From: Verticillium longisporum
Taxonomy: Eukaryota; Ascomycota; Sordariomycetes; Glomerellales; Plectosphaerellaceae
Assembly: GCA_019188255.1 (NCBI GenBank)
Contig: JAETXT010000001.1
Location: forward strand, 3,286,001 to 3,350,000
Direction of reading: 5' to 3'
DNA: 64,000 nt
Below are positions 9,672 to 22,071 of the stretch, piece after piece. The notes below the pieces were generated by a model. It made no database searches. It saw only the letters and a list, made by a program, of their open reading frames with translations, and had not been told where the DNA came from. A program made the position numbers and the translations under genes. Numbering within the stretch: position 1 is the stretch's first letter; the number at the start of each line of letters is the position of its first letter.

Positions 9672-10930
9672 TATAGCTAATGCATATTCACCAGAGGTCT
9701 TTGCGAGCCGCAGTCCACTGTGCAGCGCATGTATGTTTGCCTGCCAACACGACAATCATCTCAACATGGTCCTCATACCAGACCAGGACCACCTCTAGTG
9801 TTTGATCATGAGCAACAAAGAGGCCAAAGCAGATGCTCAATGTGGAAAGTTGGCGAAAGGGGACGCTGGTGCGCAAGCTTCACGGCTTCTTCACGAACGA
9901 GCTTGAGATGCTACAGGTTTTCCTATAGGCAATCTAGCATGAAATACTTCACAGACTTAAGTAGGTTGCTTTGTGCAGTGCTTCAGGCCTGCTTTCCATC
10001 GCAGCATGATAGCTGCTATCAGGAATACCGGTAGGAGGAGGCCTGGGGGAGGGCACCATGAAGCAATACTCATCAGAGACCAATCGACGGGCTGGTGCCA
10101 CAACCAAAAGCCGTGCAAAATTGACAAGATGTGTATGTGTGACACGAGCAAAGAAGAGACAACACTCAATAGATTGATGTCAGATGGACAGGTCGTTATC
10201 CCCTGTGAACACCTTCAGGAGGCATGTCGTTGGCTGGTTAGTCAGCGCCTGCCCCTCCCCCTCCCCCTCGGTGAGGTGACAGAAAACAGCGAGGGTGGGG
10301 GGCATCTTGCGGAAACAAGGGCCACCCCCCCCTCATCAACAGGAACAGACAACAGCACCAGAGTCTGCATCAGCACTCCTCCACCCGAATCAGATCCCTG
10401 CTCTTTGGCCATCCTTACCCCGGGAGATTTTAATCATGACGACCTCGACCATCACAGAAGCCTCAGAGATTGCTACGCTCATCCGAGCGACCGCACACTT
10501 TGGTCCGCGTCGTGGGTGCCCTGCTTCAGACCACCAATGGCCCGGTAGGGAAACTCGGCGGAAAGCTCCTCGAGCTGTTTGCCTAGGTCATTACAGCACG
10601 TTGCCATGTCCATACTCAGCAATCACTTCCCTCGTCCTGCTGCAGCTCTAGTGGGGGTCCTACCACGACACCACACCCGACTCGGCTCGCCGATCCCCGG
10701 TGATGCGGCCATGGATGCTGCTGCTGCTCCATGTACTTACCCGTCGGTCGGCTGAGATGGCGACACCTGCATGGACTGCCTTCAAGTATATAATCAGTGA
10801 CGTTTCCTCAATGATGGCCTCTCGTCCCTGCTCCCCCATTCCGCACGACTCGAACAAATTATTCAGACCCCGCCTCCCCCCTCATAGAAGCAGACCACAG
10901 GCCCCCCTCCCCTGCACGCACGATCACACA
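9672..10930. other. Intergenic region upstream of the aldo-keto reductase
   Basis: About 1.26 kb without a convincing gene. A 191-codon plus-strand frame at 9973-10548 has no recognisable domain and crosses C- and G-rich low-complexity DNA (10250-10330), so I do not call it. Confidence 0.5.
10787..10793 (+). promoter_or_regulatory. Possible TATA box of the aldo-keto reductase gene
   Basis: TATATAA lies about 140 bases before the start codon at 10931, in a CT-rich leader. This is a match by sequence only. Confidence 0.3.
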
Positions 10931-12198
10931 ATGTCGAAGCCTGACGATCTTCCCGCCATGGAGTACCGCTTCCTGGGCCGCTCTGGTCTCCAGGTTAGCG
11001 CCATCAGTCTGGGTGGATGTGAGTCACGCCGAATCTCTAGACGCGTTATTCGGGGCCATGCTGATTCCAGGACGTAGGGTTGACCTATGGTGGCCATGTT
11101 GACAAGGGTGAGTGATTGATCTCGGCAGACAGCCTGCCCGCTCGACTCGACGTTGCCTGATGCTCGTTGCTGACGTGTTTCCGTGCAGAGGGCACCTTCA
11201 AGTGCATGAAGGCCGCCTATGACTGCGGTGTCAACCTCTTCGACACGGCCGAGGGCCATGGCGAGCGCGAGAGCGTGAAGGTCATGGGCGAGGCCATGAC
11301 GAAGAACGGCTGGAAGTGGAACGACCTTGTCATTTTTACCAAGATCTACTGGGGTGGTGCGTTTGGCGACAATGTTGTGAACAACAAGGGCCTCTCCCGC
11401 AAGCACATTATCGAGGGTCTCGACGCCTCTCTGGCGAGGCTCGACCTTCCCTACGTCGACCTCGTCTACGCCCACCGGTGAGTCTCCCCTTCCAGCATCC
11501 TCCTCTGCACAGATCCGTCCACGCCCGCAATCATCTGATCAATCGTACTGACCAAGTTGCAGTCCCGACCGTCACACACCCATGGAGGAGACGGTGCGCG
11601 CCTTCAACCACGTCATCAACGAAGGCAAGGCCCTCTACTGGGGCACCTCGGAGTGGTCGGCCGACGAGATCGCCCAGGCCTGGCGCTACGCCGACAAGCT
11701 CAACCTCATCGGCCCCGTCATGGAGCAGCCGGCCTACAACGCGCTCGACCGCAAAAGGTCGAGCTCGACTTTGTGCACCTCTACCGCGAGGTCGGCCTCG
11801 GCCTCACCGTCTTCTCCCCGATGCGCCAGGGCATCCTCTCGGGCAAGTACAAGAACGGCATCCCCGACGACTCGCGCTTCGCGCAAAAGGACGTCGGCTT
11901 CATCGGCGACTACTGGAAAAAGGAGAACGCAAAGGCCGAGTTCCAGGCCCTCGTCGACAAGGCCAACGGGCTCGCGCCCATTGCCGAGCGCCTCGGCATC
12001 AAGCAGAGCACCCTCGCCCTCGCCTGGGTGCTCAAGAACCCCAACGTCAGCTCGGCCATTATTGGCGCCAGCGGCGCCGAGCAGGTCTACGACAACATTC
12101 GCGCCATCAGCGCGCAAGAGAAGCTGACGCCCGAGGTCCTGGAGGAGATTGAGAAGGTGCTGCAGAACAAGCCAGCCGCCATCACGCCGCGCTTCTGA
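10931..12198 (+). CDS. Aldo-keto reductase, voltage-gated potassium channel beta-subunit type
   Basis: Four exons: 10931-11018, 11078-11107, 11189-11477 and 11563-12198. Introns are 59, 81 and 85 bases, with GTGAGT donors. The product resembles the Kv-beta/AKR family of NADPH-dependent oxidoreductases: [19 protein letters not shown] at the N-terminus, catalytic-type D and Y/K elements ([17 protein letters not shown]), YAHRPD, then [10 protein letters not shown] and a C-terminal cofactor-binding part ([10 protein letters not shown]). One A is missing from the run at 11753-11756, which breaks the frame just after PAYNALDRK. With it the gene has 348 codons, the family's usual size. The cytosolic substrate is unknown; an ion-channel role in fungi is not established. 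The gene is convergent with Trm44, 167 bases apart. Confidence 0.9.
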
Positions 12199-12365
12199 TT
12201 CTCCGGCTTTGGAGGTGCGGGGTAGCAGCAAAGGAGAGAAGGGGCGGTTGAAATACAAAACAGCATCAAAAGCCAATCACTTTCACTTCACCTTTTTCTT
12301 CAGTCTTGCTCGGTCTTCATTTCCCGCCTTTTTTTTTTCCATGCCTGTGTCATTTGTGCTGGTGA

Positions 12366-13879
12366 TCAGTGGCCCCTGGCTTTCGATCTCGTCAGGTTGA
12401 TGGCGTTCTTGTAGTAACCCGCCGTGCCTCCGTACTTGTCGACAATCTGCCTGGCATTGATTTCCGCCGCCGGCGTCGTCCTCGTTCGTCCCAAGAGGGC
12501 CGTGTTCCTCGTGCTCGGGATCCGCAGCATCTCCGTCTCGACCTGCCAGCCACAGTCCTCGGCAATCCGCGACACCCAGTCGACGAGCGACGAAAAGGCC
12601 GACGCCGACTTTGTCTTGTCGCGCGGCGGCGCGGCGCGGTACTTTGCGCCGCCGAGGTCGTGGCTGCAGCACGGTATGGCGATAAAGGGCGACGCTGACA
12701 GGGTGGCGAGGATGGGCGTCCAGGGCGTCAGCTCGTCGGCGTGGTTCGAGATGATGAAGGTGCCCTTGGGGAAGGTGCCGTCGTGGAGGAGCGCACGGTC
12801 CTCCTCTGCGACGATGCCGTCGTCGCCGTCGTCGTCAGTCGGGGCCGCGAGGTCGGGCAGCAGCACGAGCCTCTTGAGGACGTCAGCCGGCGGCGCGTCG
12901 GCGTCGGCGTCGGCCATGGCGGTCGTGGGCTTGCCGTAGGTGGCCCACGACTTGCGCTCCCGCGCGTCGAACCCCCAGCCGGTGTAGCCCTCGAGCAGGA
13001 GAATGTGCACGAGCAGGCCGTTGCCGCAGCCAATGTCGACAAAGCCGGGGAAGGGCTGGTCCCGGTACATGTCGGCCCACAGCTCGATGAGGAAGGCGGC
13101 GATGCCGAGGTCCTCAAAGACGTGCTTCAGGGGTCGGTCACCTCGGCCCAGGTGCTCACGAGACGGGCGGCGTGCTTGAGCTTGAGGGCGGAGTAGCGGT
13201 CCTGGAAGCGTGCCTGGGGGATGACGACGTCGTGGTGGACCTTCTTCACGAAGCCGGCAGCCTGTCCCTGGCCGTGCTTGTGGAGGACGGCAAGCAGCAT
13301 GCGTGCCGGGCGCCTCTGCTTCCCGGGCGCCATCTCCGCGTCGATGCCCCGCTCGCCGGGTGGGAAGTGCCAGTAGTGGATAGAGATGGTACCGCGGGCT
13401 TCGTCGGCGTCCCACTCGTGGAGCTGGGCGATGCCGCGGACCTTGGGATGGTAGAAGGGCATGTCGTCGGCGGAGGACTCGTGCGGGAGGTACAGGACGA
13501 CGGTGCGGGTCTTGGGACCGTCGACCTGCTGAAGAAAGAGGCATGTCTGGTCGAGAGGATTGTCGCGGCGGGGGTTCCTTGGCACGAGGCGGCGGACGAG
13601 GGCGCGTTCTGTGTGGTAGCCGCTGAGGTGTACGATTTGAGGTTGGTGCTCTGCTCCCGGGACTGCATCATCACCCGTGTCGTGCAGGATGTCTGCACGG
13701 AATAGCCATTTCGTGTTGACATTGGGGTTCTTGATCATGTTCATCATGACCTCGTTGAAGAAGTCTGTGTTGAAGGAGCAGTCATGCTGGTAGACGGGCT
13801 CCCAGGAGGCACCCGACTCGTCTTCGAAGAGGGATTTTGTACCGGCGGTAGCATAGTCATCCGGTTCGAAGACGGGCAT
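12366..13879 (-). CDS. TRM44: tRNA (uracil-O2'-)-methyltransferase Trm44
   Basis: The family methylates the 2'-O of U44 in tRNA-Ser with S-adenosylmethionine. The frame reads [26 protein letters not shown] and VVLYLPHES in the N-terminal part. The methyltransferase core follows: a SAM-binding [14 protein letters not shown], then [14 protein letters not shown] and [10 protein letters not shown], both Trm44 hallmarks. I take the start at 13879 (MPVFEPDDY); an in-frame ATG lies at 13936. One base is missing in the GGGG run at 13130-13133 (CCCC on the coding strand), which splits the gene between TWAEVTDP and LKHVFEDLG. With it the gene is 505 codons without introns. The product presumably acts in the cytoplasm, as in yeast. 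Confidence 0.88.
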
Positions 13880-14455
13880 GATTCGAAGCAGGGTGTGCCT
13901 GAAGTTGGTGAGATAGGACTCGGGACGCACAACCAAATGCCATGAACATCATGCTGGCTATTGTGCCTTGTCGTGGGAAGGCGGCGTGTGCAAGTAAGTC
14001 TTGGTGGGGTGGAATATAGATAACAGATAAGGGAGGAGAATTGCACAAATGCACAAGTGCACAAAATTGTGCCTTGCACGGGCGGAGCTTGCGCGACGTG
14101 TCGAGCTAACCGCGTCGGGTTAGGGTAGATGGGTACTTAGTACTTCTGCGTTGTCCGCCATTTGTTTACTTTCAGGTGGGGCCGCCCTAGCAACGAGCCC
14201 AAGGAGGCGGCCTCGTCCAAAATACACAGGTACACGAACACACCATGGACCAACAAGACAGCCTGCCTCTCTACCTAGCGATCCAGTTGTACATTATGCA
14301 TGCCCTTGACCGAGACACCCCTGATACCAACATTGTCGACGAATGCGCCCACCTCCACTCGGCCACAAAGTCATCTACAGCATCATCTATGCCCGTGGTT
14401 CCATGATCACACCTCTCCAGCAACACCACTCACCCCCTCTTCGACAGCAGGCATC
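13880..14455. other. Divergent promoter region of Trm44 and the ADIP-type gene
   Basis: About 0.58 kb between two divergent genes. It presumably contains both promoters and 5' leaders. I recognise no specific sites. Confidence 0.4.
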
Positions 14456-16907
14456 ATGGCCGATAAAGACACCGACAATGACAATCTGCGGACAGCATCT
14501 CTGTACATCAACAACCAGCTGCTCTCCCGCGGTCTCTTGAGCGATGGCCACAGCATCGACCTTGCCCGCCCTGAGCGGAATCCAGGTGGCGTTGACGCCA
14601 CCATGGGAAGGGTCATGAGCATCATCAACGACCTTATTCTGCGACGCGACGTAAGCTCCTCGTCCCCTTCCACCATCTTTCCCACGTTGTGGGTAGAGTC
14701 CCCCAAAACCTAACCCTCGATGCTCAGCGCGACGCCCAAAACCGCGAGGCCCTCTCGACGACCCTCCGCACCCTCCGCGCCGAGAACCTCAAGGCAACAA
14801 ACGACGTCAGCCGCCTCACGGAGAAGCACGCAGACGCCAGGGGCAAGTCGAAATCGCGGAGGCCTCTGAAACAGCACCCCGCACCCAGCTCAAGAGCGCC
14901 GACGCCGCCGTCCGCGGCCTCAAGGAGGAAATGGCCCGCGCCAAGGTCCTCGTCGCTCAGACGCGCGCCTCCTGTGCGACCGAGGTGCGGCGACGCGACC
15001 GCCAGATCGACGGCCTCAAGAAGCAGCTCGGCGATGCCGGGCGCGCGCGCGGCAGCGGCAAGAGCTCCGTCGTGACCGTCATCAGCGTTGTGGGCGATGT
15101 CGGCGCCGAGGAGAGGCCGCGCGCTGGTGCCACGCCGGGGGCTGCCGACCTGCGCAGCGAGACGAACCAGTTCCTCACCGAGCTGGCGAGGAACCTGAGT
15201 GAAGAGAACACGGCTTTGCTCGCCGTCGTGCGCCGGACGCTGGGCAAGCTCAAGGATATGAGCGGCTGGGACAAGGGCGCGAGCCAGGGCGACGGCCACG
15301 CGGTCGCGCTGCAGACCAACTGCGACGAGATGGAGAGGGAGCTCGAGGCCATTCTGGAACACCTCCAGACCATTCTCACGAACCCTTCCTTTGTCCCGAT
15401 CGAAGAGGTCGAGTCACGCGAGGAGGAGATCAACAGGCTGAAGGAGGGGTGGGTCAAGATGGAGAGTCGCTGGCAGGAAGCCGTCCACCTCATGAACGGT
15501 TGGCGCAAGCGGCTCGTCGCCAACGGCAGGGGCGTCAACATGGAGGAACTCGACATGGGCCTTCGCCTGAGTCCCATCAGGGTACGGCAGACACGCGACT
15601 ACAAGCCTGAGCCCGAGTCTGAGCCGGTGGCCGACTCTCATCTTTCCTTCATTCAAGAAGAATGCACCCAGGATCTGGACGCCCTGCGTTCGTCGCCAGG
15701 ACCAGAACAGGTGGTGGAAGAGGAGTCGCTCGACCTGGCACCGGCGCACGAGTACGACGTCGAAGTTCAGGACGAGCATGACTATGCATCCGAGTCGAGC
15801 ATTTTCGAAGACGAGATTGATGATGTCGACGTCGATGTTTCCGAGCCCAATATTGAGATCCTGCAGCAGTCGACCGCCTTCCTCAGCTCCTCGCCTCTGC
15901 CACCACGACCACAGTTGAGTCCACTCAAGGAGACGAACACGGCTGGCAATCGCGGCGCACACGAAGCCAAGTTCAGCCACGAGAAGCACAGCGATTACTC
16001 GATCAAGGTCGAAGAGAAGGCGTGGGACCTAGGTGACGACTCGAACGTGCCCGAACCATCATCCCATCGCTTCCGCCTGCCACGCTCGCCCCTCAAGGCC
16101 ATGCGCGCCGTCACACCCGAAATCGAGGAGAAGCCTCGAACGGCATCGGCCGCTTCTGACGCGTCCATGGACGAGCTTGCCCTCGACCAGCCGCCTTCGG
16201 CCCCGCCCTCGCCCTCGCCCCTCCCCAGGGAGCGCACCCGCGACCTGCGCAAGCCTCCCAGGGTGGTGGTCCAGAATAAACCCGACACGAAGGCGGAACC
16301 CCCCGCCAAATCCGCCCCCTCTCGCACGAATGGCAGGCGCCGCATCGTCTCCGACAAGAGCGTCGACGAGAACCTCCCGCCCGCCCCAGCCATCCAGCAG
16401 ACGCCGCGCACCCGCCGCGACATCTCTCCTCGCCACGTCTCCTCGCGTCTTCCGCTCCCCCGGCCCGCGAACCCACCTCCGCTGCAGAGCCCCCTGCCCA
16501 TGGCCACCATAGCCGCCAAGCCCGCCGCGTCCGAGCGCGAGGCCGACGCCGCGCGCGTGCGGGCCAAGCTCAAGGCCGCCAGGGGCAACAAGCGCAGCGC
16601 CGGCGCCATTTCGGCGTCGTCCGCCCCGGCGGAGCTCCAGCCTCCTTCCACGGCGACGGGAGCCGCGGAGAGCGATCAGCACCAGCCGCCGACCATCGCC
16701 GAGGTGCCGGGCAACGAGGACGTGGACCCCGTGAAGCGGTCTGTCCAGGGCAGGGACGAGGAGCAGCCGCTGCCGCTGCCGCTGCCCAAGAGGAAGAGGG
16801 ACCGGCGCGTCAGCAAGGTCGCGTCGAGGCGGCGCAGCACGCTGAACCCGTTTGAGATGGAGAGCTTGATCTCGGGCAACCTGGGCGCTCCCTCGCCGGG
16901 GGCGTGA
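14456..16907 (+). CDS. Afadin/alpha-actinin-binding (ADIP)-type coiled-coil protein, NIMA-interacting-protein-like
   Basis: Exons 14456-14650 and 14728-16907, split by a 77-base GTAAGC...CAG intron in phase 0. The N-terminus (TASLYINNQLLSRGLL) and the following coiled coil (AENLKATNDVSRLTEK, then REEEINRLKEGWVKME) match the fungal ADIP family, whose members include the Aspergillus NIMA-interacting protein TINA at spindle poles. The C-terminal half is Pro/Ser/Arg-rich and disordered, with basic stretches near the end (KRKRDRRVSKVASRRR). One G is missing from the run at 14840-14843. With it the frame continues as RGQVEIAEASE and the gene is 792 codons, 791 residues. A spindle-pole or cytoskeletal role is inferred from the family only. 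Confidence 0.8.
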
Positions 16908-17266
16908 TCCGGAGGCGCGGCGTCGGCGGTGATGACGTGGACGGAGATGATACCCCCCTGGTGGATCGGGACTCGGGACGGGGCGTTTGGAGTTGGGGCC
17001 ATGCCATGACTTGATTGCCATGGTTGCACATGAGTGGTGTGCTTTTGACGAGGTTCATTTATGCCTTGAAATTCCTCTGCTTGAAGAGGTCATCTAGAAT
17101 CCAGTCCTTCTGTTTATGATTCATGCCGGTGCTTCTGCGATGCCGTCTCAGGCTACATGCCCTTTTGTCCTTGATGCGAACCTCCATCTCTTCGAGTGAT
17201 TTGCTCGCTGATAGTCTAGATCATGGGAGATGAAGCGACCTGATATCTTGCGTGGTAGAACACCTT
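16908..17266. other. Intergenic region between convergent genes
   Basis: About 360 bases, holding the 3' ends of the ADIP-type gene and the F-box gene. I see nothing else in it. Confidence 0.5.
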
Positions 17267-19566
17267 TCAGGCCTTGTTCCGATCCTCCAACGGAACAGGC
17301 CACGGCGAAACCTCCCTGTGATGCAATATCTCCACCCCCTTCTCCTCGCCAAACGCCCGCATGTGGTCCAACAGGGCCCCCGTGAGGCCCTGTACGTAAA
17401 ACTTCTTCACCTTACCCTGCCGTGCCACAGCCTCAGTAATGACGGCAATAGGCCTTGACTCGCAAAGGCTCGACGCCAGCACCAGCGTCTCGAGGTTCGG
17501 GAACGTCTCAATGAATTTGACAAGCAGCTTCGCCTGATCACGCTCCGGCAGGCGTCGTGGGGCCCCGGCCGGGGACTGCACGACGTCCGGCAGGGAGAGG
17601 TTGGTGTCGAGATTGAAGTCGAAGAGACCCAGTGTCCGGACGCTCTCGACACCGTACAGCCAGGGGATCTGCTCGAGAAACGCTTGCGCCGGTTGGTCGA
17701 CACTGCCCCAGTCGGGGGACCTGTGGTCGGGGAAACAGAGGGCCAGCTCGCGGAGGGAGCCGGACTTGATGGCTGGTTCGAGAATTGCCTGTAGTGCTGG
17801 TGTGATGGAGACGCCTTCGACCCAGAAGCGCTGCAGGTGGTCGTGGCCAGCGTCGGGGTCATCTGAAGGTAGATTGTTTCCGTAGTCGATCAGCAAGTTG
17901 TGAGGGAACGGCACGGACTGCATCGCTGGCGCCAGAGTCCGGGATTCAAAGGCTCGCAACGAGCGCAACGGCGGGAAGATGCGGCGGTTCGTGGGATCGG
18001 TGATGGGGCCAAGTATTTGATGTTCTACGACGACGGCTTCGAGCTTCGACCACATGCTCCAGAACTCACCTTCATCAAATTCCTGATTATTACGCAGAAG
18101 ATAGTTGGTGAGATGAAGCTGCTGGAGGTTAGGAGTGGATTTCGCAACTCCAACCTGGGCAACGGTCAGTTGTTGAAAGGTCTCAAGTTCGTATGGCTAG
18201 GTGAGGAATTACCGCATGCATCTCTCTTGGGATGCTGTGCTTCTCATGCTCTCCGGAGAGTCGCAAGTATTTCAGTCTGCTGAGAAGAGGTATGGTCCTG
18301 AGATACGGGGCTTGATCTATCCAGAGGGATTCGAGGGTGTCTTTCGCGTGCTCCAATATCGCGACGACCAAGTTCAACTCTCTCCTGTTCTCGAGCGCAG
18401 AAAAGGAAAGCCTCAGAGATACAAGCCGGTTCAGGATGCGATGGTCACTCGGCAGTTCTGGTATAAAGCTGTGGACGAGGCCAAGCTCCAAATGCTCCGC
18501 AGGCAGTGCAGACTGGAGCAGAGCATGCCATTTCGCCTGGGTGAGCTGCAAGGCTCTCGCACGGGGAATGATGAGAGCTCGTGCACCACTGGCAGACCGC
18601 TTGGATATCTTGCGAAGGAACTCCAGAGACGGTGACGCAGGTAGATTGCTGGGGAAGCTGATACGCCTCCAGAGACGAGTGCGAGATGCGAAGAAGTGGT
18701 CCCACCTCTTGCAAACGCCATGAACCCAGCTATATAGCATCAGACTTCAAACTCTTCATCGGGGTCGCGCGATGACCGAGGCCAAACGCACCAGCGCCGA
18801 AACGTACCAGAGCTCGCGGAAGTCGAGATGGGAGAATATATTGTCGACAATCTCCAAGGGCAGTTCCATGGGATCCTTGCGCCCATATCGTTTCTGCAAG
18901 GGCGCTCGAGCATCAAACAATTGCTACCATGTGTAAGTCTTGTATGCAGTCAAGGGGTGCGCGGCGAACAAGACGTACCTTGAGTTTTGCGCTACCCCCA
19001 TGTCCCTCCTTGGCTCCAACCTCGATGCCGGCGTTCCAAAATGCCAACGCGAGCTCGGGCTCCTTCTCTAGCCTATACACCTTGCCCATGCGAAGATAGC
19101 CCTGGCCGTCGTCAGCAAGTTCGGCACTGAGAACGATCTGGCGGGGAGACTATGCAACCTCGAGTGACCTCGGCGCTATCTCCAGCAACCATGCAGCATC
19201 CTTCTTGGCCAGATCAAGCCGGCCCATTTTCTCAAAGACGGCGGCGCGATAGTCCAAAGCCTGGATGTGTGAAGGCTCGTGGCACTTTTTGTATTTTCTG
19301 GAAGCATCGCAGGAGCATTTGTGCATGGCCTCCTTGAAGATAGATGCACCATCTTGGGCGACCTTCTCAAAGTCCTTACATTTGCATCGTTCACGCCGGC
19401 CTCCCCGGTTGCAGGAACAAGCGTTGGCAACAAGGGTGAAGTGCTCGATTGCCGTCTTGTACTGGCCCTCTGCATAGGCCTGACGCCCCCTGGGAATGGA
19501 TGCTTCTCCCGATGACACGCGAGGAGGTCGTGGTGTTGTCATTACTGTATGTGCGTCCAGCTGCAC
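17267..19566 (-). CDS. TPR / F-box / leucine-rich-repeat protein, Pof3/Dia2-like SCF substrate receptor
   Basis: Five exons: 19159-19566, 18979-19101, 18808-18923, 18213-18729 and 17267-18154. Introns are 55-78 bases, several with a CTGAC branch site. The total is 684 codons. The order of parts is N-terminal tetratricopeptide helices (RQAYAEGQYKTAIEHF, ALDYRAAVFEKMGRLDLA, GYLRMGKVYRLEKEPELAL), then an F-box (MELPLEIVDNIFSHLDFREL), then leucine-rich repeats. This is the architecture of S. pombe Pof3 and S. cerevisiae Dia2, which load substrates onto SCF ubiquitin ligase to protect replication and genome stability. Odd feature: the first TPR pair is split by a cysteine-rich stretch (ACSCNRGG, CKCKDF, HKCSCDASRKYKKCH). 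Assembly is by splice signals and domain order; exon 1 could also start at 19542. Confidence 0.87.
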
Positions 19567-19813
19567 GAAAATCGATGGTCGTGTCGCGTCACGGCGCGGC
19601 GCGACGGCAGGTGAGAGGCAGGTGAAGATGGCATAACGTTAATGCGTAGTGCACGGTCAAGACATGGTTCCAGCACTGTATGGGTCCACGGCCTGACGTT
19701 CTTGCCAACAACAGTTCTTGCCAACAACAGCACTTGAATGACAACAACGACTGACTCCCCCCCTTCCTTCTCCTTCTACACCAAGCCATCCATCCACTTC
19801 AACTTCATCAAGC

Positions 19814-22071
19814 TCAGCCATCTACCAGCTTCAATCTCCCAATTATCCCTTCAAATGCCCCGCCTCCGATTGCCTTCAGTGGTGCCTCCACAGCCAGCCG
19901 CTCCCATACGAAGCTCGTCCCAATGATGCCCAGGATGGTCTTGAACTCCATCGGCTCTCCTTCACCCACGTCCAGGAAGGTACGGTCTCCCTTGGCAATC
20001 AGGCTCGCATTCGTCCATTCGCCTACGGGGAACGTGTAGTTCAGCGCGTACAAGTTGTCTCCCGACCACGCCATGACCGAGTCGACTGTGCCATTCCCGT
20101 GCCACAGTGCACTGTCACCTCCAGTGAAGATCGGACCTTTGGCATCAGACGTCGGCTTGATCGAGAACGACATGGTGTAATTGCGGCCCTTGGAAGACAG
20201 AGGCGTCGTGACCTCGCATCCCTCTTGCAAGATAACACCCTCGTCGGTGCTGCCGCAGCTCGAAGCCGTATGGTACCTGTTCCCCGACACATCCTCGAAC
20301 TTGCCCTGGCATCCGCGTCCCGTCGCAAAGTCGTAATCTAGGATCGTCGGCCCCTGGCTTGGGATTCTTCGATCCAGGTTCTGATCCGGCACGAAGGGCT
20401 GCAGCGCCTCGAACAAGCCCGCATACTCCTCCTCCGTTAGCTCGCCACCCCATTGCTTGTCAGCGAGAGCAGGCAACCCGTTCCTCCAGGCCCAGTACGC
20501 CTCCAGCACGGTCGTGCCGTTGGGGCCGTAGTCAAACCACTGCGGTGCAATGTGGCCCTCGATCATCGCCTCCTCTTGGGCCGCATTGTTTGTCGTGTTT
20601 GTTGAGTCGAAAATGTATGGTCTAAACGGCTTCCCGCCCGGCGCGCCTCGGAAGATATACGTCTGATTCAGCTGCTGGGTGTACCACTGAGACCATTTGC
20701 CGACGATGTAGATCGCATCAGCCGAGTTGAGCACAGTGTAGTTGTTTGCCAGCCAGTCGAAAACCGGCTTGCCCTCCCAAGGCGCCCAATGCTGGACGGA
20801 GACATCCGTATCAACATGGCCGCCGTCGGACGGCGGGAACGTGCCCCAGAGACGAACCTGCTGTCCCGATTTTGCCTTGATAAACTTATTTAGCTCGTTG
20901 CAGAAGAGCGTATACTCATCAGCGAGCTCGCTGTGCATCGTCAGTCTCACTCTCCGAAATCAAGAGGTCAACAGCCGTGACTCACTCTTCCGTGAGCGAG
21001 TTGTCGCGGTACTCATCAGCACCGATATGCACTACTTTGCTCTGGAACCACGGCAAGAAGACTTCCCACACCTCTTTCATCACAGGAATGGTATCTGGGT
21101 GCGACACATTCAGCAGACTGTAGTCGGAGGTCATGCCAATCTCAGGCTTCCACTGCGAGAAGACAAGTGCGTGGCCCGGCGCCTCAATCTCAGGCAGGAT
21201 AGTTACACCCCTGGCGGCGCATCTTGTCTGAATGTCATCCCAAACCTCGCGCGTGTATGACTCGTTCTGGCGTCTGTTGAGGCCCTCGACTCTAGGGTCG
21301 TCGGAGAAGAGACGAAACGCTGCATACAGGTCCATCTGGCGTTCGTACGAGTATATCGCAGCATTGTTGTAGAGATTGTCACTTAGATGGGCCTGGAGAG
21401 TGTTCTGCTTGAAGAAGGACATGTACGAGCACATCTCAATCAAGAAGTCGGCCGGGAACCAGTGTCTGGCCATATCAAGCTGTACCAGACTCTCAGCAAC
21501 CTTGCGAGGTACACTTACTTCAGGGACTGTGCCAACTCACCATCATGCCTCTTTCGTGCCATCCGGGCGCATCATGAGCCTGGCCGAGGGGCAGAGCTCC
21601 TTTGTGCAGCAGCAGCTGCTGCACGATGGTGCGAGTGCCCCACCAGACGCCGAGCGGGCTCGCGCCCGTAATGGTGATACCCTCCTCTGCAGCAATCTCG
21701 AGCGAATAGCCCTCCGAAGTCTGGCGGCCGGCCACATCTAGATAGTCACTCTTGTCCCCAAGCGTCAGGAAAATGGCATTGGCGCCAGCCGATGCAGCCG
21801 AACCGACTTTCACAGCGACCTTGAAATCAAGCACCGACACCAGGTCCTCCGCAAAGGTTCCTGCAAAGTCGAGGAGCGTTGGCGGAATCAAGGTCAGGCC
21901 GTCGGTGTCGACGGCATCGGCGTTCTTCTCGTCAACGATGATAGTGGCGATTGTCGAAAAATCAAGACTACCATCACTCGAGAGCTCAAAGGACACAGTC
22001 GGGATGCCGGCGTGGGTGGTTGCCGAAGCAGCACTGGCAAGTGCCACGGCAGATATCAAAAACGGCAGCAT
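19814..22071 (-). CDS. Secreted beta-N-acetylhexosaminidase, glycoside hydrolase family 20
   Basis: Exons 21541-22071, 20986-21479 and 19814-20945 give 719 codons. Intron 1 is 61 bases; intron 2, placed at 20946-20985, is only about 40 bases. The protein begins with a secretion signal (MLPFLISAVALASAASA). A GH20 N-terminal domain follows, then the catalytic barrel: GVWWGTRTIVQQL, ILPEIEAPGHAL and the Asp-Glu catalytic pair in VVHIGADEYRDN. The C-terminal part (from about TILDYDFATGRGCQG) resembles a concanavalin-like jelly roll, as in lacto-N-biosidase-like enzymes, so the exact substrate is open. The likely role is outside the cell, releasing terminal N-acetylhexosamine from chitin oligomers or glycans. 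Confidence 0.9.

Noticed and set aside
9973..10548. 191-codon plus-strand frame between the transposon and the aldo-keto reductase
   Set aside because: It crosses C- and G-rich simple sequence, with no recognisable motif and no good start context.
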